Shown here: piece by piece, positions 28,269 to 37,223 of the stretch
Position numbering within the stretch: the stretch's first letter is position 1
Layout of the letters: the number at the start of each line of letters is the position of its first letter
Assembly (NCBI GenBank): GCA_017412055.1
Contig: JAFQOW010000001.1
Coordinates: 1 to 64,000, forward strand
DNA from: Lachnospiraceae bacterium
GTDB taxonomy: Bacteria; Bacillota; Clostridia; Lachnospirales; Lachnospiraceae
Length of the DNA: 64,000 bases
Reading direction: 5' to 3'
Translations under genes and position numbers: made by a program
The notes under the pieces: model-generated
Seen by the model: the letters and a program-made list of their open reading frames with translations, nothing else
What the model was told of the DNA's origin: nothing
Database searches by the model: none

Positions 28269-29119
28269 TGATAAAGATTATAAAAAAATTTGCGTCAATA
28301 ATTTTATGCTTGCTGTTGATTTTTGGGATTAGATGGTTGTTTTATGAAGTGAGGTATGCTCTTTATGTTAAAGAGTTTAAAGAGGATTATCAAGTACATC
28401 TAGAAAAAAAGCAAAGTAAGCAAAAAATTAAAATTAATTATGACTTGGAGGATGTTACAAATACAAAAAAATTGTGTGATAAATTAGGTGATATATCAAA
28501 ATGCTTTGATGAATTGCCGGAAGGACTCATTGAAGAAATTAAAGAACCAATTTACGTGGAGACAGAGGAAGGAATGGAACAATTAGTACCTCCTGGAGAA
28601 ATTCAAATAATATTTTATGATGCTATTGGTAGAAAAACAAAAGCGGATGGAATTACAGAATTTGGTATAGGTTGGGATATGATAGGGATGTCTGTAAATT
28701 CAAATCAAAGAATAGAGAAGCTTTTTTATCACGAGTTTGGACATTTACTAGATAAAAGAAATAAATGGAAAGTTCTAATTCCTAATAGTGGATATTACAA
28801 AGAATGGAAAGATGTGAATCCTGAAGCATTTAAGTATAATAGTGAAAACTATGATTATGTTATGGGTAAATGTGAGTCGAAAGAGTCGGTAGCGTTTATT
28901 AGTGAGTATGCGACCACGCGTCTTGAGGAGGATAGAGCAGAGTTATTTTCCTATTTGATGACATTGGAAGAACGTAAGGATTTTGATCAACTTATGACTT
29001 ATCCAAAGATTGCGGAAAAAATAAAGTATTTAAATGCAAGTCTTATTGAAGAATATGATTGTTTTGAAGAAGATAATTGTTTTCAGTGGCAGATTTGGTT
29101 GGGTATGAATAGTAAATAA
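28268..29119 (+). CDS. Membrane-anchored HExxH metallopeptidase-like protein
   Basis: A 283-residue protein with an N-terminal membrane anchor (residues 8-30) and an outside domain. The zinc site FYHEFGHLLD has His155 and His159; a downstream Glu in TTRLEEDRAELFSYL could be the third ligand, giving a gluzincin-like arrangement. It may trim extracellular proteins, possibly including the Ser/Thr-repeat product encoded upstream, but that link rests on position only. It is translated with the YcxB-like gene. The exact family is not recognised. Confidence 0.65.
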   Translation: MIKIIKKFASIILCLLLIFGIRWLFYEVRYALYVKEFKEDYQVHLEKKQSKQKIKINYDLEDVTNTKKLCDKLGDISKCFDELPEGLIEEIKEPIYVETEEGMEQLVPPGEIQIIFYDAIGRKTKADGITEFGIGWDMIGMSVNSNQRIEKLFYHEFGHLLDKRNKWKVLIPNSGYYKEWKDVNPEAFKYNSENYDYVMGKCESKESVAFISEYATTRLEEDRAELFSYLMTLEERKDFDQLMTYPKIAEKIKYLNASLIEEYDCFEEDNCFQWQIWLGMNSK

Positions 29120-29172
29120 CGATGATAAGTAAAAAAGAAACTGTGTAACTATGCTAAATAAATTTTTTAATG

Positions 29173-29237
29173 AGTTTCTTCTATAATATAGGTAATATTT
29201 TAAGAGTAAAAAGAGAACTTTTATATAGAAGAAACTT
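29173..29237. terminator. Inverted repeat before the S10 operon promoter
   Basis: GAGTTTCTTCTAT (29173-29185) and ATAGAAGAAAC (29225-29235) form a stem over a 39-nt loop, followed by TTTTAAAAATTTTTT. It probably ends transcripts from the accessory genes before rpsJ. The left arm is part of the 15-mer shared with 23727-23741. Confidence 0.55.
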
Positions 29238-29271
29238 TTAAAAATTTTTTAAAAAAATTTTAAAAAAGTAC

Positions 29272-29300
29272 TTGCAATATGCAAAAGAATAATGTAAACT
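29272..29300 (+). promoter_or_regulatory. Promoter of the S10 operon
   Basis: TTGCAA (29272-29277) and TAAACT (29295-29300), 17 bp apart. It leaves an untranslated leader of about 235 nt before rpsJ. Confidence 0.65.
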
Positions 29301-29304
29301 AACA

Positions 29305-29540
29305 AATGCTGTGACATTGATAGCGTAGAAACGAGAGGTTGCTGCTTGAAAATAGCAGGTTTTCCGTGGAGCGAATGTCAAGTTAGGAAACTGGCGACAA
29401 GTCACTGTACAAGAAAATCGTCCGTAAGATACGGAAACAACGTGTGAAACTTGTAAAGAAATTTACGACACACACGGAAGAGTGTACAGTCACCGCTTGT
29501 CGTACTTAAATCAAAAAGTGCGAAAAGGAGGCGACTTTTT
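29305..29540 (+). promoter_or_regulatory. Structured leader of the S10 operon mRNA
   Basis: A dense set of complementary segments: GACATT with AATGTC (around 29312 and 29375), CGACAAG with CTTGTCG enclosing a TCACTGTAC/GTGTACAGT-type stem, CCGTA-AGA-TACGG, and CGTGTG..CACACACG with inner GTAAA/TTTAC. The rpsJ Shine-Dalgarno lies between AAAAGT and ACTTTT. In Bacillus, L4 controls the S10 operon through a leader; whether this is that type cannot be judged without alignment. Confidence 0.55.
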
Positions 29541-29542
29541 TT

Positions 29543-29860
29543 ATGGCAAGTCAAGTCATGAGAATCACATTGAAGGCTTACGATCATCAGTTAATCGATC
29601 AGTCAGCTGGAAAAATCATCGAAACTGTAAAGAAGACAGGTGCAAAGGTTAGCGGACCAGTGCCACTTCCAACAAAGAAGGAAGTAGTTACAATTCTTAG
29701 AGCCGTTCACAAGTACAAGGATTCTAGAGAGCAGTTCGAGCAGAGAACTCATAAGAGACTCATCGACATCGTAACACCATCACAGAAGACTGTAGATGCA
29801 TTATCTAGATTAGAGATGCCAGCTGGTGTTTACATCGATATCAAGATGAAGACCAAGTAG
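29543..29860 (+). CDS. rpsJ: 30S ribosomal protein S10
   Basis: 105 residues. It starts [25 protein letters not shown], with [32 protein letters not shown] as the tRNA- and NusB-facing loop. It is a component of the small-subunit head and of the NusB-S10 antitermination complex. AAAGGAGG lies 11 nt before the ATG, which is slightly long and within a possible hairpin. It is the first gene of the S10-spc-alpha cluster. Confidence 0.97.
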   Translation: MASQVMRITLKAYDHQLIDQSAGKIIETVKKTGAKVSGPVPLPTKKEVVTILRAVHKYKDSREQFEQRTHKRLIDIVTPSQKTVDALSRLEMPAGVYIDIKMKTK

Positions 29861-30128
29861 TTCTTGACCAAAATTTCCAACGGAAATTTTGCTCCAATAT
29901 GTAGATTGATAAAAAACATATGGGAGTCAGTGAAGAAATATGCAATCCTGAAGGGTTTAGATATAAAAGCAACACTCATTTTTTATGAGGGAATCAACAT
30001 TTTGATTTTTTCAATTTAGTGTTCCACGTATATTAGACTGTTCTAGGATGTTTTCAAACCTACTTATTATAAGTAAGATTGAAAACCGCTGTAGACAAGC
30101 CAAGACATTGGCAAACAGGAGGTAAAAA
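29861..30128 (+). other. Long structured gap between rpsJ and rplC
   Basis: A 268-nt gap where a few bases are usual. It contains AAAATTTCC..GGAAATTTT (just after the rpsJ stop), CTCC..TATGT / ACATA..GGGAG (about 29891-29928), and GTTTTCAA..TTGAAAAC with an inner CTTATTATAAG (30049-30083). No ORF with a ribosome binding site and no convincing promoter was found. Confidence 0.5.
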
Positions 30129-30764
30129 ATGAAGAAAGCGATTTTAGCAACAAAAGTCGGAATGACTCAAATCTTCAATGAAGATGGTGTGTTAACACCA
30201 GTTACTGTACTTCAGGCTGGTCCTTGTGTTGTTACACAGGTTAAGACAGTAGAGAATGATGGTTACAGTGCAGTTCAGGTTGGTTTTGCAGACAAGAGAG
30301 AAAAGCTTGTTAACAAGCCAATGAAAGGACATTTTGATAAGGCTGGAGTTTCTTACAAGAGATATGTAAGAGAGTTCAAGTTTGATAATGCCGAGGAATA
30401 CTCAGTTAAGGATGAAATCAAGGCTGATATCTTTGCAGCTGGCGACAAGGTAGACGCTACAGCAATTGCAAAGGGTAAGGGATTCCAGGGCGCAATCAAG
30501 AGACATGGCCAGTCAAGAGGACCTATGGCTCATGGTTCTAAGTTCCACCGTCATCAGGGTTCTAACGGTGCTTGTTCAAGCCCAAGTAAGGTATTCAAGG
30601 GAAAAGGAATGCCAGGTCACATGGGTGCTAAGAAGATCACAATTCAGAATCTTGAGATCGTTAAAATTGATGCAGACAACAACTTAATTCTTGTTAAGGG
30701 CGCAGTTCCAGGACCAAAGAAAGCATTGGTTACAATTAAGGAAACTGTTAAGTCTGGCAAGTAA
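30129..30764 (+). CDS. rplC: 50S ribosomal protein L3
   Basis: 211 residues. [20 protein letters not shown] at the start and [26 protein letters not shown] in the middle are the L3 signatures; the latter reaches the peptidyl transferase centre. Gln in GFQG is the residue methylated in some bacteria. AGGAGG lies 7 nt before the ATG. rplD follows after 25 nt. Confidence 0.97.
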   Translation: MKKAILATKVGMTQIFNEDGVLTPVTVLQAGPCVVTQVKTVENDGYSAVQVGFADKREKLVNKPMKGHFDKAGVSYKRYVREFKFDNAEEYSVKDEIKADIFAAGDKVDATAIAKGKGFQGAIKRHGQSRGPMAHGSKFHRHQGSNGACSSPSKVFKGKGMPGHMGAKKITIQNLEIVKIDADNNLILVKGAVPGPKKALVTIKETVKSGK

Positions 30765-30789
30765 TTAATTAGGAAGGAGGAACACACAG

Positions 30790-31410
30790 ATGGCAAAGGT
30801 ATCTGTTTACAATATGGAAGGCAAGCAGGTTGGTGATATCGAGCTTAATGATGCTGTATTTGGTGTTGAGGTAAACAATCACTTAGTACACATGGCTGTT
30901 GTAAATCAGCTTGCAAACAATCGTCAGGGAACACAGAGCGCAAAGACACGCTCAGAAGTTAGCGGTGGCGGAAGAAAGCCTTGGAAGCAGAAGGGTACAG
31001 GACACGCTAGACAGGGTTCTACAAGATCTCCACAGTGGACTGGTGGTGGTATCGTATTTGCTCCAAAGCCAAGAGATTACTCTTTCAAGATGAACAAGAA
31101 AGAGAAGCAGTTAGCTCTTAAGTCAGCATTGACATCAAGAGTGTTAGAGAACAAGTTCATCGTTGTGGATGAAATTAAGTTAGAGGAAGCTAAGACAAAG
31201 AAGTTTGCTGAGGCAATGAACAACTTAAAGGTTTCAAAGGCATTAGTTGTATTAAATTCAAACGATGCAAACGTTGTAAGATCAGCAAAGAACATTCCTA
31301 CAGTTAAGACAGCTTTAACAAACACAATTAATGTATACGACATCTTAAAGTACGATACAGTAGTTATTGATAAGGCAGCTGTAGCAACAATCGAGGAGGT
31401 GTACGCATAA
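30790..31410 (+). CDS. rplD: 50S ribosomal protein L4
   Basis: 206 residues. The exit-tunnel loop ([25 protein letters not shown]) is present and unaltered. L4 binds 23S rRNA and, in several bacteria, represses the S10 operon. The start follows AGGAAGGAGG. The stop overlaps the rplW start by 1 nt. Confidence 0.97.
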   Translation: MAKVSVYNMEGKQVGDIELNDAVFGVEVNNHLVHMAVVNQLANNRQGTQSAKTRSEVSGGGRKPWKQKGTGHARQGSTRSPQWTGGGIVFAPKPRDYSFKMNKKEKQLALKSALTSRVLENKFIVVDEIKLEEAKTKKFAEAMNNLKVSKALVVLNSNDANVVRSAKNIPTVKTALTNTINVYDILKYDTVVIDKAAVATIEEVYA

Positions 31411-31709
31411 TGGCAGACATTAAATACTATGATGTAATCCTCAAGCCTGTAATTACAGAGAAGAGCATGAACGATATGAGCGCAAAGAAGTATACATTCT
31501 TAGTTCATACAGAAGCTAATAAGGCACAGATTAAAGAGGCTGTTGAGAAAATGTTCGAAGGAACAAAGGTAGCAAGCGTTAACACAATGAACATGGACGG
31601 CAAGAATAAGAGACGTGGCATGGTTACAGGAAAGACTGCTAAGACAAAGAAGGCAATCGTTCAGTTAACAGCAGACAGCAAGGACATCGAGATATTCGAA
31701 GGACTTTAA
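31410..31709 (+). CDS. rplW: 50S ribosomal protein L23
   Basis: 99 residues. [15 protein letters not shown] at the start and [28 protein letters not shown] in the basic loop are typical of L23, the tunnel-exit protein that docks trigger factor and SRP. It begins at TAATGG, sharing a base with the rplD stop. Its last codons (GGACT, 31701-31705) can pair with AGTCC downstream and so take part in the structured region that follows. Confidence 0.97.
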   Translation: MADIKYYDVILKPVITEKSMNDMSAKKYTFLVHTEANKAQIKEAVEKMFEGTKVASVNTMNMDGKNKRRGMVTGKTAKTKKAIVQLTADSKDIEIFEGL

Positions 31710-31713
31710 GATA

Positions 31714-31755
31714 GTTTGGAGGAAGTAGCACGAAGTGCTAACAGAGGCTCCAAAC
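31714..31755 (+). repeat. GAA-triloop hairpin module, copy after rplW
   Basis: GTTTGGAG (31714-31721) pairs with CTCCAAAC (31748-31755). Between them lie GAAG, an inner hairpin TAGCAC-GAA-GTGCTA and CAGAGG. This is the inner module of the family described for 31757-31820, here without its own GTCC/GGAC frame. GGACT (31701-31705) and AGTCC (31756-31760) could close it instead. Confidence 0.7.
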
Positions 31756-31756
31756 A

Positions 31757-31820
31757 GTCCGAACGGATTAATTCGGAGGAAGCAGCGAAGCTGATAGAGG
31801 CTCCGAATAAGAGTGAGGAC
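31757..31820 (+). ncRNA. GTCC-GAGCG structured element, copy A (rplW-rplB gap)
   Basis: GTCC (31757-31760) pairs with GGAC (31817-31820). Inside are GAACGGATTA and AAGAGTGA strands and the module ATTCGGAG..CTCCGAAT with a GCAGC-GAA-GCTG hairpin. Compared with copies B and D, the inner stem differs on both sides (ATTC/GAAT against GTTT/AAAC and GTCA/TGAC). The loop strands also change together (GAACG/AGTGA against GAGCG/AGCGA). These paired changes support a conserved RNA fold. Confidence 0.7.
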
Positions 31821-31897
31821 CCTAGAGAATGAGTAGATGCAATAGTAGTTTCATCAGAAAACAATATTGATGGGACAGTTTGAAAGGAGATAAAACA

Positions 31898-32740
31898 ATG
31901 GGAATTAAAACATATAACCCATATACACCTTCTAGAAGAAATATGACAGGTCTTGATTTCGCAGAAGTAACAAAGTCAACTCCTGAGAAGTCATTAGTTG
32001 TATCATTAAAGAAGAATTCTGGTCGTAACAACCAGGGTAAGATCACAGTAAGACATCGTGGTGGCGGTGTTAGAAGAAAGTACAGAATCGTTGACTTCAA
32101 GAGAAGAAAAGACGATATTCCAGCTACTGTAATTGGTATCGAGTACGATCCAAACAGAACAGCTAATATAGCATTAATCTGCTACGCAGATGGTGAAAAG
32201 GCATACATCTTAGCTCCTAACGGACTTAAGGATGGTATGAAGGTTATGAACGGCGCTAACGCTGAAATTAAGGTTGGTAACTGCTTACCACTTGAAGCTA
32301 TTCCAGTAGGTACAGAAGTACACAACATTGAGTTATACCCAGGTAAGGGTGGCCAGTTAGTTCGTTCAGCAGGTAACTCAGCTCAGCTTATGGCTAAGGA
32401 AGGCAAGTATGCAACACTTAGATTACCATCAGGTGAAATGAGAATGGTTCCAGTTGTTTGCCGTGCAACAATCGGTACAGTTGGTAACATCGAGCACGAC
32501 TTAGTTAACGTTGGTAAGGCTGGTCGTAAGCGTCATATGGGTATTAGACCTACAGTTCGTGGTTCTGTTATGAACCCTAATGACCATCCACACGGTGGTG
32601 GTGAAGGTAAGACTGGTATCGGTCGTCCAGGTCCATGTACACCTTGGGGCAAGCCAGCACTTGGTTTAAAGACAAGAAAGAAGAACAAGCAGTCTAACAA
32701 GCTCATCGTAAGAAGACGCGATGGCAAGAACTTTAAATAA
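31898..32740 (+). CDS. rplB: 50S ribosomal protein L2
   Basis: 280 residues. It opens [16 protein letters not shown] and carries [23 protein letters not shown], which includes the conserved His near the peptidyl transferase centre. ATG 31898 is 8 nt after AAAGGAG; a TTG at 31880 lies upstream of that site and is not the start. A 188-nt structured gap separates it from rplW. Confidence 0.97.
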   Translation: MGIKTYNPYTPSRRNMTGLDFAEVTKSTPEKSLVVSLKKNSGRNNQGKITVRHRGGGVRRKYRIVDFKRRKDDIPATVIGIEYDPNRTANIALICYADGEKAYILAPNGLKDGMKVMNGANAEIKVGNCLPLEAIPVGTEVHNIELYPGKGGQLVRSAGNSAQLMAKEGKYATLRLPSGEMRMVPVVCRATIGTVGNIEHDLVNVGKAGRKRHMGIRPTVRGSVMNPNDHPHGGGEGKTGIGRPGPCTPWGKPALGLKTRKKNKQSNKLIVRRRDGKNFK

Positions 32741-32752
32741 GGAGGATTACCA

Positions 32753-33031
32753 ATGGCTAGATCATTAAAAAAAGGTCCATTTGCGGATGCAAGTTTACTT
32801 AAGAAAGTAGACGCTATGAACGAGGCTGGACAGAAGTCAGTTATTAAGACTTGGTCAAGACGTTCAACAATCTTCCCACAAATGGTTGGACATACAATTG
32901 CAGTTCACGATGGAAGAAAGCACGTTCCAGTATATGTGACAGAAGACATGGTTGGACACAAACTTGGTGAATTCGTTGCTACCAGAACTTTTAGAGGACA
33001 TGGTAAAGACGATAAGAAGTCAAGACGTTAG
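32753..33031 (+). CDS. rpsS: 30S ribosomal protein S19
   Basis: 92 residues. [19 protein letters not shown], then [23 protein letters not shown] and [14 protein letters not shown]. It pairs with S13 in the small-subunit head. AAGGAGG lies close upstream. The gap to rplB is 12 nt. Confidence 0.97.
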   Translation: MARSLKKGPFADASLLKKVDAMNEAGQKSVIKTWSRRSTIFPQMVGHTIAVHDGRKHVPVYVTEDMVGHKLGEFVATRTFRGHGKDDKKSRR

Positions 33032-33061
33032 TGGAAAGAAGATTGAAAGGAGGTCACATCC

Positions 33062-33451
33062 ATGGCAAAAGGACATAGAAGTCAGATAAAGAGAGAAAGA
33101 AATGCTAATAAGGACACAAGACCATCAGCAAAACTTTCTTACGCTAGAATTTCAGTACAGAAGGCATGCTTCGTACTTGATGCAATCAGAGGAAAAGACG
33201 TACAGTCTGCACTTGGTATCTTAGCATACAATCCAAGATATGCATCTTCAGTTATAGAGAAACTCTTAAAGTCAGCAATTGCAAATGCTGAGAATAACAA
33301 TGGTATGAACCCAGAAAACCTCTACATTGAAGAGTGTTACGCAAATCAGGGTCCTATCATGAAGAGAATCAGACCAAGAGCACAGGGTAGAGCTTACAGA
33401 ATCGAAAAGAGAATGTGTAACTTAACAATTGTGCTTAATGAAAAGAAATAG
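33062..33451 (+). CDS. rplV: 50S ribosomal protein L22
   Basis: 129 residues. RISVQKACFVLDAIRGKDV opens the globular domain. The tunnel hairpin near residues 90-110 (GPIMKRIRPRAQGRAYRI) is wild type, with no insertion of the kind linked to macrolide resistance. The start follows AAAGGAGGTCACATCC. Confidence 0.97.
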   Translation: MAKGHRSQIKRERNANKDTRPSAKLSYARISVQKACFVLDAIRGKDVQSALGILAYNPRYASSVIEKLLKSAIANAENNNGMNPENLYIEECYANQGPIMKRIRPRAQGRAYRIEKRMCNLTIVLNEKK

Positions 33452-33473
33452 TTAGCGGAAAGGAGAACGCGAA

Positions 33474-34145
33474 ATGGGACAGAAAGTTAATCCTCACGGC
33501 ATAAGAGTCGGCGTTATTAAAGATTGGGATTCAAAGTGGTACGCAGAGGCTGATTTCGCTGATAATCTTGTAGAAGATCACAAAATCAGAGAGTACCTTA
33601 AGAAGAAGTTATATAGCGCAGGTGTTTCTAAGATTGAAATCGAAAGAACATCTGACAGATGTAAGGTTATCGTTTACACAGCTAAGCCTGGTGTTGTTAT
33701 CGGTAAGGGCGGTGCTGAAATCGATAAGTTAAAAGATGAAGTACAGAAGTTGTCAGCAATGAAAGTACTTGTTGATGTTAAAGAAATTAAGAAGCCAGAT
33801 AGAGATGCTCAGTTAGTAGCAGAGAACATTGCTCTCCAGTTAGAGAACCGTGTTTCTTTCAGAAGAGCTATGAAGTCAGCAATGGGTAGAACACTCAAGG
33901 CTGGTGCTAAGGGTATCAAGGCTGCATGCTCAGGACGTCTTGGTGGAGCTGATATGGCTCGTACAGAGTTCTACACAGAAGGAACTATTCCACTTCAGAC
34001 ATTACGTGCTGATATTGATTATGGATTCGCAGAAGCTGATACAACATATGGTAAGGTTGGTATCAAGGTTTGGATTTACAATGGTGAAGTTCTTCCTACA
34101 AAGGCTGCTGCAAAAGAAGATAGCAAGGAAGGGAGCGATAAATAA
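33474..34145 (+). CDS. rpsC: 30S ribosomal protein S3
   Basis: 223 residues. [23 protein letters not shown], then a KH domain with [14 protein letters not shown] and the C-terminal domain with [20 protein letters not shown]3 lines the mRNA entry site and helps unwind mRNA. The start follows AAAGGAGAACGCGAA. Its stop shares one base with the rplP start. Confidence 0.97.
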   Translation: MGQKVNPHGIRVGVIKDWDSKWYAEADFADNLVEDHKIREYLKKKLYSAGVSKIEIERTSDRCKVIVYTAKPGVVIGKGGAEIDKLKDEVQKLSAMKVLVDVKEIKKPDRDAQLVAENIALQLENRVSFRRAMKSAMGRTLKAGAKGIKAACSGRLGGADMARTEFYTEGTIPLQTLRADIDYGFAEADTTYGKVGIKVWIYNGEVLPTKAAAKEDSKEGSDK

Positions 34146-34582
34146 TGTTAATGCCAAAGAGAGTTAAGCGTCGTAAGCAATTCCGTGGAACAATGTCTGG
34201 TAAGGCATTAAGAGGTAACAAGATTACTAACGGTGAATATGGTATCGTCGCTATGGAACCAGCATGGATTAAATCAAATCAGATTGAAGCTGCCCGTATT
34301 GCTATGACACGTTATATCAAGCGTGGTGGTAAGGTTTGGATTAAGATTTTCCCAGATAAGCCAGTAACTACAAAACCAGCAGAAACAAGAATGGGTTCCG
34401 GAAAAGGAACACTCGAGTACTGGGTTGCAGTTGTTAAGCCAGGAAGAGTATTATTCGAGATCTCTGGTGTAGCTGAAGAAGTAGCTAGAGAAGCTCTTCG
34501 TCTCGCAACTCATAAATTACCTGTAAAGTGCAAGATCGTTTCTCGCGCAGATTTAGAAGGCGGTGATAACAGTGAAAATTAA
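34145..34582 (+). CDS. rplP: 50S ribosomal protein L16
   Basis: 145 residues. [24 protein letters not shown] and [25 protein letters not shown] are the family signatures. L16 helps position aminoacyl-tRNA in the A site. It starts at the TAATG junction with rpsC and its 3' end overlaps rpmC by 11 bp. Confidence 0.97.
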   Translation: MLMPKRVKRRKQFRGTMSGKALRGNKITNGEYGIVAMEPAWIKSNQIEAARIAMTRYIKRGGKVWIKIFPDKPVTTKPAETRMGSGKGTLEYWVAVVKPGRVLFEISGVAEEVAREALRLATHKLPVKCKIVSRADLEGGDNSEN

Positions 34583-34778
34583 TAAGTATGTAGAAGATTT
34601 AAAGGCAAAATCAGCTGCAGAATTAAATGATGAATTAGTAGCTGCTAAAAAGGAACTTTTCAATTTAAGATTCCAGAACGCAACAAATCAGTTGGATAAT
34701 ACAAGCAGAATAAAGGAAGTAAGAAAGAATATCGCAAGAATTCAGACAGTACTTTCAGAGCAGGCTAAGGCTAACTAG
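34572..34778 (+). CDS. rpmC: 50S ribosomal protein L29
   Basis: 68 residues. [18 protein letters not shown] and [22 protein letters not shown] are typical of L29, the tunnel-exit neighbour of L23. GTG 34572 is chosen: the protein then begins as usual, and AAGGCGGTGA lies 6 nt upstream. Another in-frame GTG at 34563 overlaps that site. The gene begins inside rplP. Confidence 0.95.
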   Translation: MKINKYVEDLKAKSAAELNDELVAAKKELFNLRFQNATNQLDNTSRIKEVRKNIARIQTVLSEQAKAN

Positions 34779-34814
34779 TTGTAAATTGGAAATCTGAGAA
34801 AGGAGACATTTGTC

Positions 34815-35069
34815 GTGGAAAGAAATTTAAGAAAAACACGTACCGGTAAGGTAGTAAGTGACAAGATGGACAAGACAATTGTTGTAGCAGTTCAGGATAA
34901 CGTAAAGCATCCATTATACAACAAGATTGTTAAGAGAACTTATAAATTAAAGGCTCATGATGAGAACAACGAGTGCGGTATCGGTGATACTGTAAAGGTT
35001 ATGGAGACAAGACCATTATCAAGAGATAAGAGATGGAGACTTGTTGAAATCATCGAGAAGGCTAGATAG
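34815..35069 (+). CDS. rpsQ: 30S ribosomal protein S17
   Basis: 84 residues. [26 protein letters not shown] is the OB-fold opening of S17, followed by [19 protein letters not shown] and [17 protein letters not shown]. It uses a GTG start at 34815 after AAAGGAGACATTTGTC. Confidence 0.97.
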   Translation: MERNLRKTRTGKVVSDKMDKTIVVAVQDNVKHPLYNKIVKRTYKLKAHDENNECGIGDTVKVMETRPLSRDKRWRLVEIIEKAR

Positions 35070-35087
35070 TAGGAAGGGAGAATTATT

Positions 35088-35456
35088 ATGATTCAACAGG
35101 AAAGTAGACTTAAAGTTGCTGATAATACAGGCGCTAAAGAATTACTTTGTATCAGAGTAATGGGCGGTTCTACTAGAAGATATGCCAATATCGGTGATAT
35201 CATCGTTGCTTCTGTTAAAGAAGCAACACCAGGCGGTGTTGTAAAGAAGGGCGATGTAGTAAAGGCTGTAGTAGTTCGTTCCGTTAAGGGCGCTCGTCGT
35301 AAGGACGGATCTTATATAAAGTTTGATGAGAACGCAGCTGTTATCATCAAAGATGATAAGACACCAAAAGGAACACGTATTTTTGGACCAGTTGCAAGAG
35401 AGCTTAGAGAGAAGCAGTTCATGAAGATTGTTTCATTAGCTCCAGAAGTATTATAA
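35088..35456 (+). CDS. rplN: 50S ribosomal protein L14
   Basis: 122 residues. [42 protein letters not shown] and [28 protein letters not shown] are nearly invariant L14 segments. The start follows AGGAAGGGAG. rplX follows after 11 nt. Confidence 0.97.
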   Translation: MIQQESRLKVADNTGAKELLCIRVMGGSTRRYANIGDIIVASVKEATPGGVVKKGDVVKAVVVRSVKGARRKDGSYIKFDENAAVIIKDDKTPKGTRIFGPVARELREKQFMKIVSLAPEVL

Positions 35457-35467
35457 GGAGGTTCCTA

Positions 35468-35779
35468 ATGTCAGCAATGAAGATTAAAAAAGGCGACCTT
35501 GTAAAGGTAATCGCTGGTAAGGATAAAGACAAAGAAGGCAAGGTTATCAACGTAGATCAGAAGAACGGTAAGGTTCTTGTTGAAGGCGTTAACATGATGA
35601 CTAAGCACACAAAGCCAAGCGCTGCTAATCAGCAGGGTGGTATCATCACAAAAGAAGCTCCAATCGATGCTTCAAACGTAATGTTAGTTGTAGATGGTAA
35701 GGCTACAAGAGTTGGTTTCAAGATGGACGGAGATAAGAAGGTTCGTTTTGCAAAGGCAACAGGCAAGGTTATTGATTAA
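35468..35779 (+). CDS. rplX: 50S ribosomal protein L24
   Basis: 103 residues with a KOW motif at the start ([23 protein letters not shown]). It is an assembly-initiating protein of the large subunit. ATG 35468 is 6 nt after AAGGAGG; an ATG at 35477 would give the more usual N-terminus, MKIKKGD, but is less well spaced. Confidence 0.95.
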   Translation: MSAMKIKKGDLVKVIAGKDKDKEGKVINVDQKNGKVLVEGVNMMTKHTKPSAANQQGGIITKEAPIDASNVMLVVDGKATRVGFKMDGDKKVRFAKATGKVID

Positions 35780-35799
35780 TTAGAGAGGAGGACCGTAAA

Positions 35800-36339
35800 G
35801 TGAGCAGACTTAGAGAAACATACAAGAACGAAATCGTAGACGCTATGACTAAGAAGTTTGGTTATGCAAACGTTATGCAGGTACCAAAGCTTGATAAGAT
35901 CGTTATAAACATGGGTGTTGGTGAAGCTAAGGACAACGCTAAGGTTTTAGACGCAGCAGTTAAGGATCTTGAGACAATCGCAGGTCAGAAGGCTGTACTT
36001 ACAAGAGCAAAGAAGTCAATTGCTAACTTCAAGATTAGAGAAGGTTTAGCAATCGGATGTAAGGTTACTCTTAGAGGTGAGAAGATGTACGAATTCCTCG
36101 ATAGATTAGTAAACCTTGCACTTCCTCGTGTTCGTGACTTTAGAGGTGTAAACCCTAATTCATTTGACGGAAGAGGAAACTATGCATTAGGTATTAAGGA
36201 ACAGATCATTTTCCCTGAAATCGAATATGATAAGGTTGATAAGGTAAGAGGTATGGATATCATCTTCGTTACAACAGCTAACACAGATGAAGAAGCTCGT
36301 GAATTATTGACATTATTCAATATGCCATTTCAGAAGTAA
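35800..36339 (+). CDS. rplE: 50S ribosomal protein L5
   Basis: 179 residues. [22 protein letters not shown], then [36 protein letters not shown] and [20 protein letters not shown]. It binds 5S rRNA and contacts S13. It uses a GTG start at 35800 after GAGAGGAGGACC. Confidence 0.97.
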   Translation: MSRLRETYKNEIVDAMTKKFGYANVMQVPKLDKIVINMGVGEAKDNAKVLDAAVKDLETIAGQKAVLTRAKKSIANFKIREGLAIGCKVTLRGEKMYEFLDRLVNLALPRVRDFRGVNPNSFDGRGNYALGIKEQIIFPEIEYDKVDKVRGMDIIFVTTANTDEEARELLTLFNMPFQK

Positions 36340-36354
36340 TTAGGAGGTAAATCC

Positions 36355-36540
36355 ATGGCTAAGACAGCAATGAAAGTTAAGCAGTCACGTAAGGCAAAAT
36401 TTTCAACACAGGAATACTCACGTTGTAGAATTTGTGGACGTCCACACGCTTATTTAAGAAAATACGGAATCTGCAGAATTTGCTTCCGTGAATTAGCATA
36501 CAAAGGTCAGATCCCAGGTGTTAAGAAAGCATCTTGGTAG
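36355..36540 (+). CDS. rpsZ: 30S ribosomal protein S14, zinc-binding type
   Basis: 61 residues, the short form with four cysteines (CRICGRPH and [11 protein letters not shown]), so it binds zinc. The zinc-free form is longer. A perfect hairpin begins at the base after the stop codon. Confidence 0.97.
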   Translation: MAKTAMKVKQSRKAKFSTQEYSRCRICGRPHAYLRKYGICRICFRELAYKGQIPGVKKASW

Positions 36541-36565
36541 TTCTTAATTGCTGCGCAATTAAGAA
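36541..36565 (+). repeat. Perfect hairpin directly after rpsZ
   Basis: TTCTTAATTGC-TGC-GCAATTAAGAA, an 11-bp perfect stem with a 3-base loop, starts at the first base after the stop codon. It is joined to the GTCC-GAGCG element copy B by CA. The infA stop has the same arrangement with a different stem sequence. Confidence 0.85.
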
Positions 36566-36567
36566 CA

Positions 36568-36631
36568 GCTCGAGCGGATAAGTTTGGAGGAAGCGGCGAA
36601 GCCGACAGAGGCTCCAAACAATAGCGAGAGC
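36568..36631 (+). ncRNA. GTCC-GAGCG structured element, copy B (rpsZ-rpsH gap)
   Basis: The closing stem is GCTC (36568-36571) with GAGC (36628-36631), where copies A, C and D have GTCC/GGAC: a double compensatory change. Inside are GAGCGGATAA and AATAGCGA strands and the module GTTTGGAG..CTCCAAAC with GCGGC-GAA-GCCG. The 3' flank CCCTGCCAA is shared with copy D. The rest of the gap (36641-36800) shows a palindromic TCATCTGACACG-like segment and no gene. Confidence 0.7.
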
Positions 36632-36800
36632 CCCTGCCAATATATTTGGTAAAGGAAACAATAAACATTTCTGACACGTCAGATGATACTATGACAACTT
36701 CACAAGTCATCTGACACAGAAACTCGGTAAGTATGATGGTCCCAAATTTCGGCCACATAAACTGCCATTACACAATGTAATCAATAGGAGGAAAAAAACA

Positions 36801-37202
36801 ATGGCAATGACAGATCCAATTGCAGATATGCTTACAAGAATCCGTAATGCAAATACTGCTAAGCATGACACAGTAGATGTTCCAGCATCTAAGATGAAGT
36901 TAAGAATCGCTGAAATCCTTTTAAACGAAGGTTTCATCAAGAGCTATGATGTAGTAGAAGATGGTAACTTCAAGACAATTAAGATTACTTTAAAGTATGG
37001 TAAGGATAAGACAGAGAAGATCATCACAGGTCTTAAGAGAATTTCTAAGCCAGGTTTAAGAGTATATGCTGGTAAGGATGAGCTTCCAAGAGTACTTGGT
37101 GGACTCGGTATCGCAATCATTTCAACAAACAAGGGTATCGTTACAGATAAGGAAGCTAGAAAGCTTCAGGTTGGTGGCGAAGTACTTGCATTTGTTTGGT
37201 AG
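36801..37202 (+). CDS. rpsH: 30S ribosomal protein S8
   Basis: 133 residues. [33 protein letters not shown] opens the protein, and [22 protein letters not shown] with the terminal GGEVLAFVW closes it. It is a primary 16S rRNA binder and represses the spc operon in E. coli. The start follows AGGAGGAAAAAAACA. The 260-nt gap before it is unusual for this cluster. Confidence 0.97.
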   Translation: MAMTDPIADMLTRIRNANTAKHDTVDVPASKMKLRIAEILLNEGFIKSYDVVEDGNFKTIKITLKYGKDKTEKIITGLKRISKPGLRVYAGKDELPRVLGGLGIAIISTNKGIVTDKEARKLQVGGEVLAFVW

Positions 37203-37223
37203 TATTATAAAGGAGGTGCGGGC

